64,000 bases of DNA, taken from NCBI RefSeq assembly GCF_001620365.2, contig NZ_LQMT02000039.1, forward strand, positions 129,567 to 193,566. The letters run 5' to 3'. The DNA is from Amycolatopsis keratiniphila subsp. keratiniphila. Lineage in GTDB: Bacteria; Actinomycetota; Actinomycetes; Mycobacteriales; Pseudonocardiaceae. Made by a program: the position numbers and the translations under genes. Shown one piece after another: positions 62,942-64,000 of this stretch. How positions within the stretch are numbered: position 1 is the stretch's first letter; each line of letters opens with the position of its first letter. The notes below the pieces were generated by a model. The model searched no databases, had not been told where the DNA came from, and saw only the letters and a list, made by a program, of their open reading frames with translations.

Positions 62942-64000
62942 CTACTGATCTCCTCGTGGATACCGCTTCGCTTCCCAGCGCCGCCGCTCTTCGGGCTCGC
63001 GGGGCAGGCCGAAGCGGTTGAAGTAGTAATAGGCGTCGCCCGCCAGATTGTCGATGACGCCGAGGCCGGCGTACGCGGCGAGCCAGGCCTCCGGCAGACC
63101 GGGCACGGTGAGCCTCGCGCCCACCATCGCGCCGGTCAGCGCGGCCGTCACCGAACCGCCGCGAGCGGCCAGCGCCAGCGCCGCTTCGGCGTCGTACCCG
63201 CGCTTGGCGGCGGCGAACAGGGCCCGGCCGAGCACCGAAAGCGGCGTCCGGCCGTCGCCGATGCTGTCGAACTGCTCGATGTCGTCTCCGCCGATGTCGT
63301 TGCGGAGGTCGAGCACCGTCTTGACCAGCTCGCCGACCTCGCCGCTGTACTCGTCGAAGCCTTCGAGGAAGTTCGCGACCGCCGGTTCGCCGTTCTGGGC
63401 CGCGAGTTGGGCGCGGAACACGTTCACCAGCAGTTCGGCGCCGTGGACGACCTCGTGACCGGCCGCGGAACCGACCAGTTCGCGGACCACCTTCATCGCG
63501 TAGAAGGTACTGTCGGCGGGACCCTGCACGCCACCGGTCACCGTCGCGGCGAGCGCGGTCGCCAGCATGGCCGAGAACTCGGCGGGTGCCGGTCCGGCGG
63601 CCGCGGTGGCCTTGGCGACCCAGCCGTCCGGCCGTCCACCCGCGGGCAGCGAGGCCGGGATCTCGGGTTTGTCCGGCGTCGGGTCCAGGCCGCGGATCAC
63701 CGATTCGGTGTGGAACAGCAGCTGCCGGGTCAGGCCGCCGAGCGGCAGGCCGTCGGCAGGATCGGCGCCAGAGCCGAGTGCGTCTCCGAGCGCGAAGCCG
63801 ACGTACGCGCCGAGAAGCCTCGGGTACGCAAAGCTGCCGACGGGGAGCGTCGGGTCGTAGAACTTCCCGAACGTCCAGGCGCTCGGACGCGGCTCACCAT
63901 TGTCGTAAAAGTGCGTGACCAGCCCGTTCGCGAACAGGTCTTCGGGCAGTTCGGGCAGCGGACGGCCGTCGTACTTCGCCCGCGAGCGCTCGAACGACAG
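62942..64000 (-). CDS. ADP-ribosylglycohydrolase-like pseudoenzyme, 5' end cut by window edge
   Basis: At least 352 residues; the reading frame is open to the window edge and continues outside. It has the ARH fold signature (GAYVGFALGDALGSGADPAD), but where the active family has DDTQM this protein reads GGLTRQLLFHTESVIRG, and the C-terminal HSGDSDSTG motif is replaced by ARGGSVTAALTGAMVGARL. Both metal sites therefore look lost. It could be a regulatory subunit of the active gene or bind ADP-ribose without cleaving it. The ATG or GTG start lies beyond the window. Confidence 0.8.
   Translation of the reverse strand: MSFERSRAKYDGRPLPELPEDLFANGLVTHFYDNGEPRPSAWTFGKFYDPTLPVGSFAYPRLLGAYVGFALGDALGSGADPADGLPLGGLTRQLLFHTESVIRGLDPTPDKPEIPASLPAGGRPDGWVAKATAAAGPAPAEFSAMLATALAATVTGGVQGPADSTFYAMKVVRELVGSAAGHEVVHGAELLVNVFRAQLAAQNGEPAVANFLEGFDEYSGEVGELVKTVLDLRNDIGGDDIEQFDSIGDGRTPLSVLGRALFAAAKRGYDAEAALALAARGGSVTAALTGAMVGARLTVPGLPEAWLAAYAGLGVIDNLAGDAYYYFNRFGLPREPEERRRWEAKRYPRGDQ

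Overview
The window is high-GC actinobacterial chromosome spanning the replication origin. The block trxA, trxB, rsmA/sigM, murJ, DUF6049, Nudix and pcnA, together with cwlM, parB-parA-rsmG-jag-yidC-yidD-rnpA-rpmH, dnaA, oriC, dnaN, gnd, recF, dciA, gyrB, gyrA, DUF3566 and tRNA-Ile/tRNA-Ala, follows the mycobacterial and pseudonocardial order. The extra features (class E sortase beside crgA, split murJ/pseudokinase, DLW-39 peptide, TNT and EspC-like genes) suggest a Pseudonocardiaceae member, most likely Amycolatopsis or a close relative. This is inference from gene content and synteny; no database was searched.

Layout. 1-4154: class E sortase (cut by the window edge), crgA, PH-domain membrane protein, secreted protein, rhomboid protease, ppiA. 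4244-19662: accessory stretch with a Lys/Ala-rich membrane protein, TetR beside a decayed SnoaL-like gene, lipoproteins, a pyridoxamine-phosphate-oxidase-like gene, secreted M14 carboxypeptidase, AraC plus ADP-ribosylglycohydrolase, a two-component system with a secreted hydrolase, MerR/MFS, and a small type VII secretion-associated operon (EspC-like, large helical protein, YbaB-like). 19760-30696: tRNA-Ala, DLW-39, tRNA-Ile, DUF3566, gyrA, gyrB, dciA, recF, gnd, dnaN, all on the minus strand except one small hypothetical gene. 30697-31596: oriC, with many DnaA boxes and a T/A-rich tract, then dnaA on the minus strand.

33834-39285 on the plus strand: rpmH, rnpA, yidD, yidC, jag, rsmG, parA, parB, with two perfect parS palindromes and one variant. 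39370-43618: HAD phosphatase, small hypothetical, Ddl-like ATP-grasp, aminotransferase and GNAT, all but the last absent from the mycobacterial arrangement as I remember it. 43906-55052 (minus): cwlM, trxA, trxB, rsmA, sigM, pseudokinase, murJ, DUF6049, Nudix. 55152-59879 (plus): pcnA, orphan histidine kinase, methyltransferase, LLM oxidoreductase. 59880-64000 (minus): an operon of two ADP-ribosylglycohydrolase-fold genes (one apparently lacking its metal ligands) and a TNT-domain protein.

The most unusual material is the TNT/ADP-ribosylglycohydrolase operon at the right edge, the Ddl homologue without the usual metal-binding Glu, the separate pseudokinase beside murJ, the type VII-associated operon, and perfect DnaA boxes lying about 30 kb and 12 kb away from oriC. 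No CRISPR array, insertion sequence, prophage or rRNA operon was seen.
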